Position numbers and translations under genes: made by a program. Positions 61,406-64,000 of a stretch of DNA of 64,000 nucleotides are shown here, in pieces. Source of the stretch: Maridesulfovibrio sp. (GTDB taxonomy: Bacteria; Desulfobacterota; Desulfovibrionia; Desulfovibrionales; Desulfovibrionaceae). The first letter of the stretch is position 1; each line of letters starts with the position of its first letter. The notes beneath the pieces were generated by a model. It saw only the letters and a list, made by a program, of their open reading frames with translations, had not been told where the DNA came from and did no database searches. Location of the stretch: NCBI RefSeq assembly GCF_963666665.1, contig NZ_OY762999.1:1617501-1681500 (forward strand). The letters run 5' to 3'.

Positions 61406-62665
61406 TTATAAGGCTTCGGGGTCAGTGATGATACCGGTAATTGCAGACGCTGCGGCTACTGCGGGGCTGGAAAGGAAAACTTCACTCTCAAGACTGCCCA
61501 TGCGGCCCTTGAAGTTACGGTTGGTGGTGGCAATTGCTCTTTCACCGCCGGCGAGAATACCCATATGACCGCCGAGACAGGGACCGCAGGTTGCGGGACC
61601 GACGATTGCGCCGGATTCCATAAAGGTTTCAATCAAACCTTCGCGCAGGGCCTGTTTCCAGATATTCGGGGTAGCGGGCAGCACGATCAGGCGCACATTT
61701 TTATCAGCCTTGCGGCCTTTAAGTACAGCTGCTGCTTCACGCAGGTCTTCGATGCGACCGTTTGTGCAGGAACCGATGACCGCCTGATGAATTCTCATGT
61801 CCTTAACTTCGTCAACAGGCTTGACGTTGTCGGGCAGATGCGGACAGGCAATCTGAGGCTTCATGCCGGTTACATCAATCTTGACCACGCGTTCATAGTT
61901 AGCACCTTCGTCTGCACGCATTTCCACATCACCGGTACGGCCTGCAGCCTTGCAGTATGCGAGAGTCTTTGCGTCAACCGGGAACAAACCGACCTTACCG
62001 CCTGCTTCAATTGCCATGTTGGCAATGGTCATGCGTCCTTCGATGGAGAGATTGTCTACAACGGAACCGCTGAATTCGAGAGCCTTGTACAACGCACCGG
62101 ATACGCCGATGGTGCCGATGAGGTTAAGGATGTAATCCTTCGCGCCCATGTACTTGCCGGGAGTACCTTCGATCTCAACTTTAATGGTCGGGGGAACTTT
62201 GAACCATGTTTCACCCAGAGCCATACCGCCTGCGATGTCGGTGGAGCCCATTCCGGTAGCAAATGCACCGAGGCCGCCGTAAGTGCAGGTGTGTGAGTCG
62301 GCACCGATTACGATATCGGAAGGACCGACGAGGCCCAGTTCGGGCAGCAGTGCGTGTTCAACACCAACTTCGCCGCCCTCATAGTAATGAGTAATGTTTT
62401 TCTCATGGGCGAACTCGCGGACAACTTTTACCTGCTCAGCAGAGTCAATGTCCTTGTTGGGGGTGAAGTGGTCACAGACAAGAGCAACTTTATCCTTGTC
62501 AAAGACCTGATCCGCACCCATAGCCCGGAAAGATTTAATGGCGAGAGGGGCGGTAATGTCGTTGGCCAGCACCATGGAAACATTGCAGCGGACAATCTGG
62601 CCCGGCTCTTTCACTGTTTCGTCGGTATGAGCCTGTAAAATTTTCTCAGCTAAAGTTTTAGGCAT
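61406..62665 (-). CDS. leuC: 3-isopropylmalate dehydratase large subunit
   Basis: Aconitase-type [4Fe-4S] dehydratase subunit of 419 residues, the shorter type found in archaea and many anaerobes. GADSHTCTYGGLGAFATGMGSTDIA contains one cluster cysteine; the pair is in VGPATCGPCLGGHMGIL. IGSCTNGRIEDLREAA is also conserved. Its ATG overlaps the leuA stop by eight bases. Confidence 0.96.
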   Translation of the reverse strand: MPKTLAEKILQAHTDETVKEPGQIVRCNVSMVLANDITAPLAIKSFRAMGADQVFDKDKVALVCDHFTPNKDIDSAEQVKVVREFAHEKNITHYYEGGEVGVEHALLPELGLVGPSDIVIGADSHTCTYGGLGAFATGMGSTDIAGGMALGETWFKVPPTIKVEIEGTPGKYMGAKDYILNLIGTIGVSGALYKALEFSGSVVDNLSIEGRMTIANMAIEAGGKVGLFPVDAKTLAYCKAAGRTGDVEMRADEGANYERVVKIDVTGMKPQIACPHLPDNVKPVDEVKDMRIHQAVIGSCTNGRIEDLREAAAVLKGRKADKNVRLIVLPATPNIWKQALREGLIETFMESGAIVGPATCGPCLGGHMGILAGGERAIATTNRNFKGRMGSLESEVFLSSPAVAAASAITGIITDPEAL

Positions 62666-64000
62666 TATTTTTCTCCTGTTTCATGCGTTCAGCCCTGTTA
62701 ATTGCGTTGACGTAAGCCTTGGCACTGGCGACGATGATATCTTCATCAGAACCGCGCCCAATTGATTTAAAACCGTTGTCAGTAATATGGACCGTAACCG
62801 CACCCTGCGCATCAGTACCGCCGGTAACAGCGTTTACGGAATAAAGTTCCAGTTTAGGTGACCTGTTCACCATCTTGTTAATGGTTGAGAACACCGCGTT
62901 GATAGGACCGTCACCGAAGCCGACTTCCTGAATGACCACAGGATTTTCCTTATCCTTACTGAAATCTTCCAGCACGATTGCAGCGTGCGGGGAAACTCCT
63001 GCAGTACCTGAGAAGACAGAGAGTTCCTTTACCCGGTACAAGTCATGAATACGATAGGCCTCTTCAAGAACGAGAGCTTCAACGTCCTCATCAAAAATTT
63101 CTTCTTTCTTATCAGCCAGAGCCTTAACAGCAGCAAATACGCGGCCAATCTGCTCATCATCCAGCTGGTAACCCATTTCGTTGAGCTTAGTACCCAAAGC
63201 GTTACGGCCTGAATGTTTGCCGATAACAATGGAAGTGCCCTTTTTACCGATGGATTCAGGAGTCATGATTTCGTAGGTCTGACGGTTTTTGAGCATGCCG
63301 TCCTGATGAATTCCGGACTCGTGAGCGAATGCGTTGGCACCCACAATAGCCTTATACGGAGAGATGGGCTGACCAATGGTGGTTGCCAGCCTGCGGCAGG
63401 AAGGGAACAACTGCTCGGTGATGATAGAAGTTTCTACATCATAGTAGTCCTTGCGGGTGTGCAGGGCCATGATCACTTCTTCCAAGGCAGCATTACCGGC
63501 ACGCTCACCGATACCGGAGAGAGTCACCTCTGCCTGACGGGCACCGGCTTTGATGGCAGCCAAGGTGTTAGCGCAGGCCAGACCGAGATCGTTGTGACAA
63601 TGAACACTAAAGATAGCCTTGTCGCTATTCGGCACTTCTTTGATCAGGTACTCGATCAATTTACCGAATTCATCCGGCTGGGCATAACCTACTGTATCGG
63701 GAATGTTGATGGTGGTTGCACCCTCTGCAATAGCGACCTCAACGACCTGTGCGAGAAAATCCCAACGGGATCTGGATGCATCTTCTGCGGAAAATTCAAC
63801 ATTGGGAGTCAGGGATACAGCGTGACGCACAGCCTTGCGGGCCATTTCCAGAATCTCATCCGGCTCCTTGTTGAACTTGTGTTTCATGTGGATGTCGGAA
63901 GTAGCAACAAAGGTATGAATTCTGGGGTTCTTAGCATGTTTGACTGCTTCAAAAGCACGGTCAATGTCGGCTTTCAGTGCTCGGCAGAGACCTGCAACCT
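62658..64000 (-). CDS. leuA: 2-isopropylmalate synthase, N-terminus cut by window edge
   Basis: Condenses 2-oxoisovalerate with acetyl-CoA as the first committed step of leucine synthesis. About 447 C-terminal residues are visible. IHTFVATSDIHMKHKF, NVEFSAEDASRSR, INIPDTVGYAQPDEF and the metal site SVHCHNDLGLACANTLAA belong to the barrel. GANAFAHESGIHQDGML is conserved, and the C-terminal leucine-binding regulatory domain runs from about 62660 to 63050. Feedback inhibition by leucine is expected for this form. The start lies beyond 64000; the ATG at 63887 is internal. Confidence 0.96.
   Translation of the reverse strand, partial: VAGLCRALKADIDRAFEAVKHAKNPRIHTFVATSDIHMKHKFNKEPDEILEMARKAVRHAVSLTPNVEFSAEDASRSRWDFLAQVVEVAIAEGATTINIPDTVGYAQPDEFGKLIEYLIKEVPNSDKAIFSVHCHNDLGLACANTLAAIKAGARQAEVTLSGIGERAGNAALEEVIMALHTRKDYYDVETSIITEQLFPSCRRLATTIGQPISPYKAIVGANAFAHESGIHQDGMLKNRQTYEIMTPESIGKKGTSIVIGKHSGRNALGTKLNEMGYQLDDEQIGRVFAAVKALADKKEEIFDEDVEALVLEEAYRIHDLYRVKELSVFSGTAGVSPHAAIVLEDFSKDKENPVVIQEVGFGDGPINAVFSTINKMVNRSPKLELYSVNAVTGGTDAQGAVTVHITDNGFKSIGRGSDEDIIVASAKAYVNAINRAERMKQEKNNA

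Overview
The window is chromosomal DNA of a sulfate-reducing deltaproteobacterium of the Desulfovibrio type. The moderate GC content and gene set fit a marine Maridesulfovibrio-like lineage (inference). Pointers are a tungsten aldehyde:ferredoxin oxidoreductase, a split archaeal-type glutamate synthase with ferredoxin and flavoprotein partners, a PxxKW cysteine-rich protein, NifX-like and CGGC-domain proteins, and a candidate selenoprotein. About 63 genes are supported. They are densely packed in long co-directional runs. I saw no rRNA, tRNA, CRISPR array, transposase or prophage.

Layout. 1-5.3 kb: aldehyde:ferredoxin oxidoreductase (cut by the left edge), a polytopic membrane protein, an aromatic amino acid permease and a sulfotransferase in AT-rich surroundings. 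5.4-17 kb, all minus: glgP, a nuclease, the five-gene glutamate synthase cluster, yajC, secD and secF. 17.2-28.8 kb, all plus: dut, argD, prmA, a MagIII-like glycosylase, envC, ctpA, a divergent polysaccharide deacetylase, an ABC importer of the TrpXYZ type, ndk and proC. 28.9-41.1 kb, all minus: a membrane glycosyltransferase, cbiB behind a putative cobalamin riboswitch, and an expanded macromolecular-synthesis operon rpsU-yqeY-mutS2-dnaG-rpoD, with a 58-residue membrane protein, a HU gene, rsmA and a doubtful small ORF further upstream. 41.1-57.5 kb, all plus: two tandem FlxA-like coiled-coil genes with sigma-28-type promoters, the purine and methylthioadenosine salvage genes apt-mtnP-mtaD, a PxxKW protein, an M20 peptidase, mnmG, a PilZ protein, corC, lnt, prfB with its programmed frameshift, a diguanylate cyclase, a MinD/FlhG-type ATPase, a second HU/IHF-like gene, the candidate selenoprotein and dapA. 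57.7-64 kb, all minus: a CGGC protein, a NifX-like protein, a GNAT acetyltransferase and the leucine operon leuA-leuC-leuD-orf-leuB (leuA cut by the right edge).

The most interesting object is the gene at 55736-56623. Its reading frame passes through an in-frame UGA that creates a Cys-Pro-Thr-Sec motif right after a signal peptide. A SECIS-like hairpin lies at a plausible distance downstream, and the start region holds a 19-bp RNA hairpin. Other notable points are the sigma-28 promoters of the FlxA pair, the putative riboswitch of cbiB, a dispersed repeat family that begins at the stop codon of the preceding gene, and an extra secreted protein inside the leu operon.
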